A stretch of 25,533 nt of DNA from a virus. Positions 11,001-18,818 of the stretch are shown one piece after another. The translations under genes and the position numbers were made by a program. The stretch's first letter is position 1; every line of letters begins with the position of its first letter. The notes beneath the pieces were generated by a model, which made no database searches, was not told the origin of the DNA, and saw only the letters and a program-made list of their open reading frames with translations. The DNA is taken from positions 1-25,533 of the IMG/VR virus record IMGVR_UViG_3300030419_006876; one strand, 5' to 3'.

Positions 11001-14000
11001 CAATAGATAAAGGAACAGGCAAAAAAACATTAATTAGGGATGCACATATTCAAATTTTACTTGCAAAAGCATTAGAAGGAAGTGGTGTTAAGCTTGGTCT
11101 TTATAAACCAACCGGAAAGGGGAAGGAAATAAGCTATTTAGATATGAAGGGGGCTATTCCAGATGATTGGGGTGGGAAAAAACTTCCCTTGTCTCGTTTA
11201 TTTAGAACATTTTTAGAAGCAACTGGGAGTGAAAAACGTCTAGAGGGAGAAGTAGCAACTCTTCCTCCACAGCACAATTTAGGACATAGTAAAGGTACAA
11301 CAGGAATAATTGGTGAAAGTTATAATCTCAAACAAAAGGGTGGAGGTAGAGAAGCAGGCACTCTTGCAAAGGAAGAGTCTAGGATTGATCGTGCACAAAG
11401 GCTAGTAGAGGAAAACCCTGAGTATATTAAGCTTCGTGAGCAAAAGAAAACTGCAAAAGGTGATAAAAGAATTGAAATTAGCAAGGCTATGGATAAAATG
11501 GAGCAGGATGTACTTGCGACTATTCCTGTTGTATCAAAAAAAGGCAAGGGTAGAGAGACAATGCTTGCTGAAAAAGAAAATGTACCAGCTCCAAAAGAAT
11601 GGTATGAAAAAGTTGTAGAACCTTGGCTCAAGAAAAAATATCCAGAATATCACAAGAAGTTAAAATTTGTAGATGAGTTGCCACCTAATGTTGATGGCAA
11701 AACTGTTCTTGCTGATCTTATGGGTCACACTATTAGAGTTGTTCAAGGCAAAGCTCCTAAGGATGCTATACCACATGAGATTATGCACTCTGTGTTTCAT
11801 GCAATTAAAGCCATTGGAAGTCCAAGGGCAAGACAATTATTAAAACAAGTTACTAGAGATTTTGGTATAAAAGGTAGTGATGAAGGTGCTGCAATTAAAG
11901 TTGGCAAGATATTAACTGGTTCTCTTGAAAAAGGACTTATTCCTAAAGTAAAGAGATGGTCAAGGAAAATTAATATATTCTTTAGAGATTTCTTTGGTTC
12001 TCCTTTAAGAAGTAAGGATGCTGCATTCTTGCTGAGTGAAATAGGGCTTAAAAGAGATTATGGTGGCATAGGAGGTGCTGTAAAGGTTACACCTCAAGAT
12101 CTTAAAAGAGAAACAATGATTGATCCTAAGGACATGGGAAATCCTAATGATCTTCGTTTAGCAGTTAGATCTAATTTCCAAGTAGCTGCAAAGAACTTTA
12201 AGGGACAAGAGAAACAATTACGAGATTATTTGCTTAAAAGTATAGACCCTGAGGGAAGAATGCCATCAAGTTTTAAGAAGCTTTTATATTCTGTTCCTGA
12301 AAACATGGATACAGCTACAAAGCAAAAATATTTTAATTATCTTTTAAAATTCAATGAGGCTCTTGAATCTGCTGATCTTCAAAAGTTTCTACAGCATAAG
12401 AAGAGCTTAAAGTTTTTTGATACAATTAAAAAAATTGAACATCAAACTGAAGGCGATAGAGTATTAAGAAATATAACTGTAGAAAAAGGCAAGCAGATGC
12501 TTTTAGATTTAGGTGTTAAAGATGGTGAAATATGGAATGCTACACAAAAGCAATTAAATGAGTATCGTAAAAGACTTGAGGCGATTGATTTAGCTCCGGT
12601 TGAAAGCACCGGTTTACAAGCAGCAGGAGCAGAACTAGCTCCAATACAAACAAAATATAAAGCTTTGCTTGAATGGGGTGGTGCTAAAATACTTCCTGTA
12701 ATAGACGTTATTGATGCTCTTGGTTTGAAACAAATCTCTCACAAATTAAGAAAACATGTTGCTATACAATCTACACATTATGGAGATGGCTTGCAAAAAG
12801 CTCATTATGATATGAGTAAAGGATGGACAATGGAATTGCCAATGAAAAATGGTGGTGTAAATAAGGTTGCTATAGAAGGTATAGATAGATGGACAGGAAA
12901 AAGAATATTAACCGGTATTACTAAGCTTGATGAATTAAAAGATTTATTGTCTATTGCAGATAAAGATGGTGGTATATATTTAGAAAATATTAAATGGTTA
13001 AAAAGTCATGGCTCTTCTAAAGTTGCAAAAGATTCAAAGCCCTTATCTGCTCAAGAAATAAAGTTATCAAATGATTTAATTAAATTTTTTGAAAATGCTA
13101 TTCTTATGGACAAGTGGAATAAGACTATTAAAAAAGATGGAAAAAGTGGAGATGCATTAAATGCTGTTGATAAGACTGCTGGTGAATTTAAATATATTAA
13201 TCTTAACACGCCTGAGGGTAGGATGCTTGCTAGGTATGCACATCCTACTGAAGGTATACCAGCATACTTTGAAAAAGCTTATAAAAAATCATTAAAGCAA
13301 AATTTAAATGAAGCTCAATATGAATCTGTAATGAAAAGTGGTGACGTTAAATGGATTAAGAATGGTGTATATATTCATCGTTCTGCTTCTGATGCTTTTA
13401 GGAAAATAGTAGATTTAAATAGTGTAGCTTTTGATAGAATTGTTAATAATCAATCTACTGCTATAGCTAGAAAATTAGCAAAAGATCGTTATAAAGTTAT
13501 GAACCCAAGTACAGAACAAATAAATGAATTTCTTGGTATAGCTCGTGGTATTGCTATTGGTAATGTACATGATGCAAACTTCTTTAGTATTAATAAGTTT
13601 TCAACAAAGTTTTTAATGAAAAGACACCCTAGACTTGATTTATTTACAAAAGATGATAATGGCAATTGGATTAGAACATATAATACATCATATAATAATA
13701 CTGTGAAAAAATATGCTCTTGGTATGTCTCATTATATTGCCGGTATAGAAACCTTTCCTGAGTTTACTAAAGTACAGGGATCTAATCTTCCAGTGCCACG
13801 TTTTGAAATCGAAAGCTTTAAAAAGCATACTGGAGAGTGGTCTGATTGGGTTAGCAGTGCTATTAATGACCATATTGGAGTTGGGCAGAAATCACCATTT
13901 AACCTTGCTACATCTGCTTTACAAAATTATTCTAATATTTTAGCTAAAACACAGCTTTCTAATCCATTATCTGGAGTTAAGAATGCATTCCTTGCTACTA

Positions 14001-15541
14001 CTCAAGCTGCATGGGCATATGATGTAGCAGATATTGGAAGAGGTATAGCTGAGACATTTAAAGAGGAGAGTAGAATATATGTAACGAGGACAGGTGCAAA
14101 GCATATGGGAACAGCTCATTACGAGGGTGGTAAACTTTCAAAAGCCTTAGATGCCACATTTTTTAGATGGGGACTTATGAAGCCAACTGAGAATTGGGCT
14201 AGAAATTTTTCAGTTCTTACTGGTAGGATCGACCAAAGAAAACATATAGACTTAATGAGAAATAATCCTAAAGGTAGTAAGCTGTATAACAAGGGTAAAA
14301 ATAGGTTGGAAAGATTTTATGAATTAGATGCTGCTGATATAGATTTGCTATACAAGTTTGGATATGGTCATGGTAAAAAACTTGAGGGTCACAAGCTTGC
14401 ACCTCAGAATAAATATGAAAGATCAAAGTTAGAAAGAAGGCTCGAAGTTGCACATCAGAATATGAACCATATGGCTCACATAAAAACACAAGGAACTTCA
14501 ATATCATTGTTTATGCCTAAAGGGGCTGAAGGAAAGTTTATCAAGCCTATGACTCTCTTTAAAAGAATGGCATATGCTGCAAGTACCAATACAATTAAAA
14601 ATGCAAAAGAGGCAAAGCAGTCTGGCAATTATATGAAACTTGCTACCGGTACTATGGCTACTTATTTTACAGGTCAAGCATTATTTGGACTATATTCTCA
14701 ACTTTTAGGAACTGATATGCCAAAAGAAAATTCTTCATGGTGGAAACAATTTTGGACAAATATGTGGAGAGGTGAGTTTTTGGGAATTATGTCTGAGTTT
14801 TTAAATCCATTTGGGGCTTCTGTAACTACAAGCATCTATCCAGCCATGTTTAGCAATGCTGGGGTACTTGCTCGTAATCTTTATGATGTAGCATGGAATG
14901 ACAGTAAGTTTGTCTGGGGTAAAGATCAAGCTGTTGATTCTTATTTAAAGCAAACATTAGGTATATATAATGCTGCTCAAAAAGTTATTCATAGGCGTAA
15001 CAATCCATATGCTAGAAAAAGTATAAAATTTGACAATCTCTATACTGACTTTGAAAAAGAAATATTTGATAAAAATAAGAGCATAATTTCTGATCCTAAC
15101 ATAAAAACTAAGTATGTTAAAGATTTAAAAAATGCATTTTCTAAAGGTAGTGCAAAAGAATTTGCCAAAGCTTTTATTCTTACATACTATGTTACAGCAA
15201 GTGAATACTATAATAAAGGATTTAAGAAAAGTGGAATCAGACATAATACTTTAGATGAAGCATTTAAAAAAGCAGATTCCCAGATGAAAAGATATATGAC
15301 TCTTCTTAACCCAACACATAAGCCATCAAAGGATTCTGAAAGATCTACAAAAGCTAAATATATCGCTTGGTTAAATTGGCTTGGAAAAGATAAAGATAAA
15401 GGATACCTAAATGAACTTGCTATTCTTGGTAATGAGTATGAGAGAAGAATGAATGAATTTAAAGCATTATTACCATATTATATTAGAAAGAACAATCTAA
15501 CAGATTTAGCAAAAGAGTTTAAATGGCTACATAAAATTTAG
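8054..15541 (+). CDS. Giant 2495-aa polyvalent/internal virion protein with recombinase-like and metallopeptidase-like domains
   Basis: The only possible start region is the ATG at 8054, since an in-frame TAG lies just upstream; its ribosome site is weak (AGGA about 15 bases away). Layout: residues 1-70, a short helical head; 145-260, several Gly/Ala-rich hydrophobic stretches (e.g. GGSGAIIGAAAGGVTKGV) likely to enter membranes; 360-720, charged helices; about 735-1095, a tyrosine-recombinase-like core; about 1183-1335, a zincin-like domain with HEIMH at 1241-1245; 1380-1500, helical; 1500-2300, long alpha/beta regions of the kind found in large phage polyvalent proteins; a hydrophobic segment near 2196-2220; a basic C-terminus. 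It is probably packaged and ejected, like T7 gp16 but larger. It ends tail-to-tail with the nuclease gene, the stop codons overlapping. Confidence 0.75.
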   Translation: MKAKYGQVDIESLVKEAREKYPRRYQGLSDRHIYLTHKEAYPDAAWPEFSPYDINDEINPNKETVEAKDKDYSPSTFEKIALAGLPEVWADQHDWAKEAYNNSIAGMTYTLLHGKPKYKIEDYDREHKIWEDALGFFTGIVSAPDLGLFLGSGGVGGVASKRLLASNVAQRWLKNGIAANTSLKVLDKKFGVESMVRASLDSGISLGMYGAAGGATAEATRQVSEGYEDLDYSKIVGEGVKAGGSGAIIGAAAGGVTKGVMANKFARAARAAKKGNNTFNNVATRILTNPASQVGAEAGLFTTGQLTEASLLHGQDLTTEDIYKGLFNNLAIIGGLRLATKPLRIGQNDMSRYEKRRLDYLNKHVEKFDKHLNEISKQIKGAGIEVPRELIDEQVKLKLETNEQKEAFDFIKSQEKSLHQKLGSKNFKNLKKKDQIEALKQYLLLNNFYTDMYSKLKKNPDLAYEIFEKTTLKTKDAEGKPIWKRGFKPKRPMTDAEKKAEMKRIDSHLETHGLLSDLNGKLALNDKKGANKVLTKLIKKGYIDKSDVASIKGKPDSGYGVALEGDVYKWYNAKGERGEVKISNFKDDPVFGSAKEQAYSEAAAKANPFGSDKPKGIDTAKVKKSDSKKAEVEPKLEDIYDANKLLTIAEGQGVPKETINRLKGKGIETKENPEGYDLAGLRDAINIQKSAPSQKLLELAEPLISGDKKPNGISQDAWVKNTALKNNKRFLEVKDRDNRKTILFAASRYLEGNVRSKAINSAIKFAQFLEKNHPFAKLSSSGAELEVLYKNYIDYIRNNLKKGKGETHIKGYINSENSGLRAFYKNTHKFLQDNINPIPSGKEKVPTAVRKSIFVGEYLKEETRNPELEKLANKYSPSGKGTDVIISNKGKPYSQKARQGKEVVIEKDMMYDLLTLARVLRPRSNEFTKTKIRNINHTEGFISLKRHKTEALDIVKIDKSISEYLKAHQKKHNLKDNDYIFFAIDKGTGKKTLIRDAHIQILLAKALEGSGVKLGLYKPTGKGKEISYLDMKGAIPDDWGGKKLPLSRLFRTFLEATGSEKRLEGEVATLPPQHNLGHSKGTTGIIGESYNLKQKGGGREAGTLAKEESRIDRAQRLVEENPEYIKLREQKKTAKGDKRIEISKAMDKMEQDVLATIPVVSKKGKGRETMLAEKENVPAPKEWYEKVVEPWLKKKYPEYHKKLKFVDELPPNVDGKTVLADLMGHTIRVVQGKAPKDAIPHEIMHSVFHAIKAIGSPRARQLLKQVTRDFGIKGSDEGAAIKVGKILTGSLEKGLIPKVKRWSRKINIFFRDFFGSPLRSKDAAFLLSEIGLKRDYGGIGGAVKVTPQDLKRETMIDPKDMGNPNDLRLAVRSNFQVAAKNFKGQEKQLRDYLLKSIDPEGRMPSSFKKLLYSVPENMDTATKQKYFNYLLKFNEALESADLQKFLQHKKSLKFFDTIKKIEHQTEGDRVLRNITVEKGKQMLLDLGVKDGEIWNATQKQLNEYRKRLEAIDLAPVESTGLQAAGAELAPIQTKYKALLEWGGAKILPVIDVIDALGLKQISHKLRKHVAIQSTHYGDGLQKAHYDMSKGWTMELPMKNGGVNKVAIEGIDRWTGKRILTGITKLDELKDLLSIADKDGGIYLENIKWLKSHGSSKVAKDSKPLSAQEIKLSNDLIKFFENAILMDKWNKTIKKDGKSGDALNAVDKTAGEFKYINLNTPEGRMLARYAHPTEGIPAYFEKAYKKSLKQNLNEAQYESVMKSGDVKWIKNGVYIHRSASDAFRKIVDLNSVAFDRIVNNQSTAIARKLAKDRYKVMNPSTEQINEFLGIARGIAIGNVHDANFFSINKFSTKFLMKRHPRLDLFTKDDNGNWIRTYNTSYNNTVKKYALGMSHYIAGIETFPEFTKVQGSNLPVPRFEIESFKKHTGEWSDWVSSAINDHIGVGQKSPFNLATSALQNYSNILAKTQLSNPLSGVKNAFLATTQAAWAYDVADIGRGIAETFKEESRIYVTRTGAKHMGTAHYEGGKLSKALDATFFRWGLMKPTENWARNFSVLTGRIDQRKHIDLMRNNPKGSKLYNKGKNRLERFYELDAADIDLLYKFGYGHGKKLEGHKLAPQNKYERSKLERRLEVAHQNMNHMAHIKTQGTSISLFMPKGAEGKFIKPMTLFKRMAYAASTNTIKNAKEAKQSGNYMKLATGTMATYFTGQALFGLYSQLLGTDMPKENSSWWKQFWTNMWRGEFLGIMSEFLNPFGASVTTSIYPAMFSNAGVLARNLYDVAWNDSKFVWGKDQAVDSYLKQTLGIYNAAQKVIHRRNNPYARKSIKFDNLYTDFEKEIFDKNKSIISDPNIKTKYVKDLKNAFSKGSAKEFAKAFILTYYVTASEYYNKGFKKSGIRHNTLDEAFKKADSQMKRYMTLLNPTHKPSKDSERSTKAKYIAWLNWLGKDKDKGYLNELAILGNEYERRMNEFKALLPYYIRKNNLTDLAKEFKWLHKI
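10256..11338 (+). other. Tyrosine-recombinase-like domain inside the giant virion protein (residues ~735-1095)
   Basis: The segment has both halves of a tyrosine recombinase. The first is a helical core-binding-like part (about 740-870) with SRYLEG..INSAIKFAQFLEK and a later YIDYIRNNL...SGLRAFYKNTHKFL. The second is a catalytic part: LRPRSNEF with R923 aligning to the first catalytic Arg; ISLKRHKTEALDIVKI with K948 in the beta-hairpin position; LSRLFRTF with R1051 near the second Arg, where the usual His of HxxR is not His; LGHSKGTT with H1078; and Y1090, twelve residues after that His (nine is usual). The motifs and their order are visible; the fold and any activity are inferred. The altered HxxR box and the longer His-Tyr spacing could mean a divergent or inactive enzyme. 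Confidence 0.6.
11600..12060 (+). other. Zincin-like metallopeptidase domain in the giant virion protein (residues ~1183-1335)
   Basis: Residues 1240-1245 read PHEIMH, a full HExxH zinc motif (H1241, E1242, H1245) on a predicted helix, preceded by a beta-like stretch GHTIRVVQG. Further on, DEGAA places E1277 32 residues after the second His in an ExxA context, the usual third ligand of gluzincins. HExxH alone occurs by chance, but the preceding strand, the hydrophobic pattern around it and the ExxA make a real domain likely. Such peptidase modules are known in polyvalent phage proteins and may process the protein itself or attack host proteins after ejection (inference). Confidence 0.62.
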
Positions 15542-16062
15542 TCTCTATCTGTATTATCAATCTTTATAGCATTTTTAATAATTACATCTTTTTTAACTAA
15601 ATATGCTTTCTTCCACTTGTTGTCTCCATTACCTATAAAGCTTGCAGGCTTCATTGGTTGAACTACTTGTCTCAATATATCCGGTGTAATCCATATATAA
15701 ATCTCACCATCATCAAAGACCCAATAATCAGCAGTAGTAGTTGATAGTGCTGAAGGTTTACCATTAAACTCAATCTCAACAACAATATTCCCTGTAAAGT
15801 TTGATTTCTTATCCTGTTTAACCTCTATCTTCATCCCATTCTCTGGAACAAAAATATCATAACCTTTACAATAACCTTCTATGACATGTGCTCTAGGATA
15901 TTTCTTTTTTATCTTAGCACATACAGCATCTTCAGAGCTTTTACCTACTCCTAAAGATTCTTTAAAGTTTTTTCCTGCAGTTTTGTCATCTATTTCCATT
16001 GTATACTCTTCTATCACCTCAACATCTCCTATTATTCGTTTTATAGCCTCTATACTAAGCAT
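15538..16062 (-). CDS. PD-(D/E)XK family nuclease
   Basis: 174 aa from the ATG at 16062, which lies two bases after the RuvC-like stop; a longer reading to 16098 would run into that gene and lacks support. Residues 45 (E, in EDAVCAKI), 69 (D, in GYDIFVP) and 80-82 (EVK, in KIEVKQD) form the E...D...ExK signature of PD-(D/E)XK nucleases, and a later TGNIVVEIEF...STTTADYWVF matches the core strand and helix that follow in phage members. Likely a structure-specific or resolvase-type endonuclease acting on replication or packaging intermediates. It is the last gene of the leftward replication block, after RuvC, DnaB and the methyltransferase, and its stop overlaps that of the giant virion gene on the other strand. 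Family call good, substrate unknown. Confidence 0.72.
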   Translation of the reverse strand: MLSIEAIKRIIGDVEVIEEYTMEIDDKTAGKNFKESLGVGKSSEDAVCAKIKKKYPRAHVIEGYCKGYDIFVPENGMKIEVKQDKKSNFTGNIVVEIEFNGKPSALSTTTADYWVFDDGEIYIWITPDILRQVVQPMKPASFIGNGDNKWKKAYLVKKDVIIKNAIKIDNTDRD

Positions 16063-16064
16063 TA

Positions 16065-16580
16065 TTAAGCTTTTTCCATCAAGGTGGGGTGTACCCACGC
16101 TGGAGAATTTTCGTAGCTTAAATGGGCTTCTATCCCATATATAGCTATTAATAGTGCATCACATGTTTTTAATGTAATTCCTTTTGTACTTGGACATCTA
16201 TCCACAGCTAATTTTTTTAATATTTTTTTCCTTACAGGTTTTGGTAAACCTTTTTTTATTTCAAAATGTGATTGCCATTCTTTAGGAGTAACAAGTTTTG
16301 GCTCAAGTTCATTTGCTGCTAGTATTCCCTGCCATTGTCCAAAGTTTTCTCCAAATGAGAATGACCCAGCTCTTCCATCTGTAGGGAATGCCCATACTTT
16401 CTCAAGAAAGACTCTTGCTCTATAGGCTGGAAAGTTGGTGAGACAACTACCAATTATAAATGACATATCTTTAACTGTCTTAGGGCATGGTAATAATTTT
16501 ACTTGTTCATCTGTAATGATTGCTATACCACCACCTTTTCCTGGGTCTATACCTATACATTTTCTAAAAGGGGATTTCAT
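16065..16580 (-). CDS. RuvC-like Holliday junction resolvase
   Basis: 171 aa from the second ATG (16580), chosen because AAGGA lies five bases before it; the upstream ATG at 16595 lacks a ribosome site. Residues 9-16 read IGIDPGKG, the first RuvC strand with catalytic D12. VFLEKVWAFP gives E60. GSFSFGENFGQWQGIL matches the middle helix, and LKTCDALLIAIYG carries the C-terminal Asp D141. Only one clear Asp is seen in that last motif. RNase H-fold resolvases of this size are common in phages and cut four-way junctions formed during recombination-dependent replication. It overlaps the end of the helicase gene by 17 bases, so expression is coupled. Confidence 0.85.
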   Translation of the reverse strand: MKSPFRKCIGIDPGKGGGIAIITDEQVKLLPCPKTVKDMSFIIGSCLTNFPAYRARVFLEKVWAFPTDGRAGSFSFGENFGQWQGILAANELEPKLVTPKEWQSHFEIKKGLPKPVRKKILKKLAVDRCPSTKGITLKTCDALLIAIYGIEAHLSYENSPAWVHPTLMEKA

Positions 16581-17913
16581 CTGTTTCCTTTTCATTTAAT
16601 GGAATATTAAACATGTCATCTTCATTATTATATATTTTACACTTATCTCCATTGTATGCCATGTTAATAGATCCTGTTTCTCCATATCTGACTTTAGATG
16701 CTACAAGAACCATTCTATTTTTATCTTCTGGCTTCGATGAAGCTGCTACTTTGTATGGATAAAATACAAAGAAAACATTCTCAGCTACTTGCTCAATAGC
16801 TCCACTTTCTGCTAAGTCTGATAGTTGTGGTAGTTGAGTTCCTCTAGTCTCTAATGCTCTGTTGAGCTGTGAGGCTAAAATTACTGAGCAATTGTATTCT
16901 TTTGCAATCCATTTATAGTCATTGACTAGTCTTTCAAGTTGTAGTCTTCTAGGATCATCACTATTCTCTGGCTTTATAAGTTGTATATAATCATCAAATA
17001 CAATATCCGGTTTAAACTTTTTAATTTCTGTTGCTGTTGTAGAAAAGTCTCTAAGCTGATCAAACATCCTGAACTTATCCGGATTATATTTCTTTGAGAT
17101 AAGCTCTCTTGTTTTATCTAGCTCTTCTAATTGAGTTTCATCATATATACCTTTACGTATCATAGAGTATGAGAGTTTGCCAGATTCAAGACCTATAAGC
17201 TTTTTAAGAACTTCTACATTGGTAAGTTCTCTATTGAGTAGCAATACCTTTTTACCCTCTTCAAGAACATTACTTAACATATTTAATATCATTGTAGACT
17301 TTCCATGCCCAGGTCTTCCACCTACAATAGTTATCTCTCCCCTTGTTAAACCACCTGCAAACTTGTCTACATTTTGAAAGCCAGTTTTTATTAGTAATTT
17401 GTCTGTGTTTTTAATTGAGTCAATAGCATCACAAAGTGCATCATCTATATCAAATGTATTGTCCGGTCTTAAGTTAATAAGTTCACCAATAGAGGTATGA
17501 GCACTTACAAGTGTATCAAGTGCATCTACCTTATTATCCATTGCTGTTTTTTGTATTTCTTTTGCTTTATCAACAACAAGTCTAAGTAGATATTTTTCAT
17601 ATATTTTTCTAGCGTATACCTCTATAGATGCCTTTGTCCCAGCCTTACCCATACACTCTGAGATAAATATAGTATCTATACCTACTGCCTTATTAGCAGC
17701 ATTTAACTCTGAAGATATAGTCATTAGGTCTATATGTTCTCTCCTTGAAATCATGCTAGATAAAATACCCCAAAGCATTTTACATTTAGGGTCATACCAT
17801 ACATCATCAGCTATAATATATCTAGCTACATCACTATGAACACTAGGATAGTTCATGATACCACCAATAACAGCAAACTCTATAGAAGTATCATTTGGTA
17901 GCTCTTTATTCAA
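16564..17913 (-). CDS. Replicative DNA helicase, DnaB family
   Basis: 449 aa starting at TTG (17913), supported by AGGAGG seven bases upstream; the TTG overlaps the methyltransferase stop as TTGA. Residues 1-110 match the DnaB N-terminal helical domain (GGIMNYPSVHSDVARYI). The motor domain has Walker A GGRPGHGKST at 198-207, Walker B IVFDDYIQLI with D307-D308, and the later ASQLNRALETRG and DLAESGAIEQVAENVFFVF motifs with the sensor and arginine-finger region. It forms a hexameric ring that unwinds DNA at the phage fork. Length is normal for DnaB. No primase domain is fused and no primase gene is in the window, so priming must come from elsewhere in the genome or from the host. Confidence 0.95.
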   Translation of the reverse strand: MNKELPNDTSIEFAVIGGIMNYPSVHSDVARYIIADDVWYDPKCKMLWGILSSMISRREHIDLMTISSELNAANKAVGIDTIFISECMGKAGTKASIEVYARKIYEKYLLRLVVDKAKEIQKTAMDNKVDALDTLVSAHTSIGELINLRPDNTFDIDDALCDAIDSIKNTDKLLIKTGFQNVDKFAGGLTRGEITIVGGRPGHGKSTMILNMLSNVLEEGKKVLLLNRELTNVEVLKKLIGLESGKLSYSMIRKGIYDETQLEELDKTRELISKKYNPDKFRMFDQLRDFSTTATEIKKFKPDIVFDDYIQLIKPENSDDPRRLQLERLVNDYKWIAKEYNCSVILASQLNRALETRGTQLPQLSDLAESGAIEQVAENVFFVFYPYKVAASSKPEDKNRMVLVASKVRYGETGSINMAYNGDKCKIYNNEDDMFNIPLNEKETDEIPF

Positions 17914-18818
17914 AATAATTCCTCCTGTGCTGTTTTGTTTTTAATAAATTTGGCATAGTCTTCATTGAGTTCTATGCCTACCCATTTTCGTCCTAACCTC
18001 TTAGCTACAGTTGCAGTTGTACCACTACCCATAAATGGATCTAGCACCACATCTCCCTCTTTTGTTCCAGCTTTTATACAAAGCTCAGGAAGTTTCTCAG
18101 GAAATACTGCAAAATGTGCTTCACCTGACTGCGCAGTGTTAAAGCTCCATACACTACGTTTATTCTTATATTCTCCAGTTGGCTGCGAGCTGGCTGCGAC
18201 AGAACATGCCTTAGGCTCATCCCTTCTTATATCTTTTCTTGCACCTCTATTATCACCTATATATTTAGCTTTCTCTTGTATAGCCTTATAGTCAAAGTAA
18301 TACTTAGGCTTTAACGAAAATAAGAATATATATTCATGTGATTTAACACATCTATCCTTGACTGCTTCTGGCATAGGGTTAGGTTTATGCCATATAATAT
18401 CTTGCCTTAAATACCATCCATCTTTTTGCATAGCAAATGCAAACATCCAAGGTACTCCACATAAATCTTTTGTTTTTAGTCGTGGATGCTTAGGTGGTGC
18501 TTTACGTTGCATTCTATAATTAGAACCGGTAGCATCATTAGTAATGGAATTGCCACCATCCCAATGTCCACCCTTAGCACCAAAGTAAGTATCCCCTATG
18601 TTGACCCATAGAGTACCATCATCTCTAAGTACACGTTTTGATTTATTGAATAAGGCTGTGAGTTTTACTACAAAATCATCAGGTGTAAGCTCTTCACCAA
18701 GTTGTCCATCTCTATTGTAATCTCTAAGACCCCAATAAGGTGGTGAAGTAACTATAGCCTGTACTGATTTTTCTTCTATTTCATCTATTTTTTTATAACA
18801 ATCACCAATCAGTAACAA
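17910..18818 (-). CDS. Site-specific DNA methyltransferase (N4-cytosine/N6-adenine, beta class)
   Basis: 302 aa starting at TTG (18818), with GGAG seven bases upstream at 18826-18829. Residues 24-33 read TSPPYWGLRD, the catalytic motif IV, and residues 260-268 read DPFMGSGTT, the S-adenosylmethionine-binding motif I, followed by GRKWVGIELNEDY. Catalytic motif before SAM motif, with the target-recognition region between, is the beta-class order. TSPPYWGLRDY is shared by N4-cytosine and N6-adenine enzymes, so the base cannot be fixed from sequence. No restriction endonuclease gene is next to it, so it is probably a solitary phage enzyme protecting DNA from host restriction or marking replication. 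It overlaps its upstream neighbour by 17 bases. Confidence 0.92.
   Translation of the reverse strand: MLLIGDCYKKIDEIEEKSVQAIVTSPPYWGLRDYNRDGQLGEELTPDDFVVKLTALFNKSKRVLRDDGTLWVNIGDTYFGAKGGHWDGGNSITNDATGSNYRMQRKAPPKHPRLKTKDLCGVPWMFAFAMQKDGWYLRQDIIWHKPNPMPEAVKDRCVKSHEYIFLFSLKPKYYFDYKAIQEKAKYIGDNRGARKDIRRDEPKACSVAASSQPTGEYKNKRSVWSFNTAQSGEAHFAVFPEKLPELCIKAGTKEGDVVLDPFMGSGTTATVAKRLGRKWVGIELNEDYAKFIKNKTAQEELF
17921..17926 (-). promoter_or_regulatory. Ribosome-binding site AGGAGG deciding the TTG start of the helicase
   Basis: AGGAGG lies inside the last codons of the methyltransferase gene with a seven-base spacer to TTG at 17913. No ATG or GTG is better placed, so this site fixes the non-ATG start. 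Confidence 0.8.

Noticed and set aside
10256-11338. Separate integrase gene marking a temperate phage
   Set aside because: The recombinase-like segment is in frame inside the giant virion gene, with no internal start signal; no attachment site or repressor cluster was found, so temperance cannot be concluded.
11320-11631. 103-aa Ser/Leu-rich frame on the - strand
   Set aside because: It is fully within the giant gene and antisense to it; no start signal, and low-complexity text.
15881-16144. 87-aa + strand frame near the convergent junction
   Set aside because: It is opposite two well-supported nuclease genes and has no ribosome site or recognisable domain.
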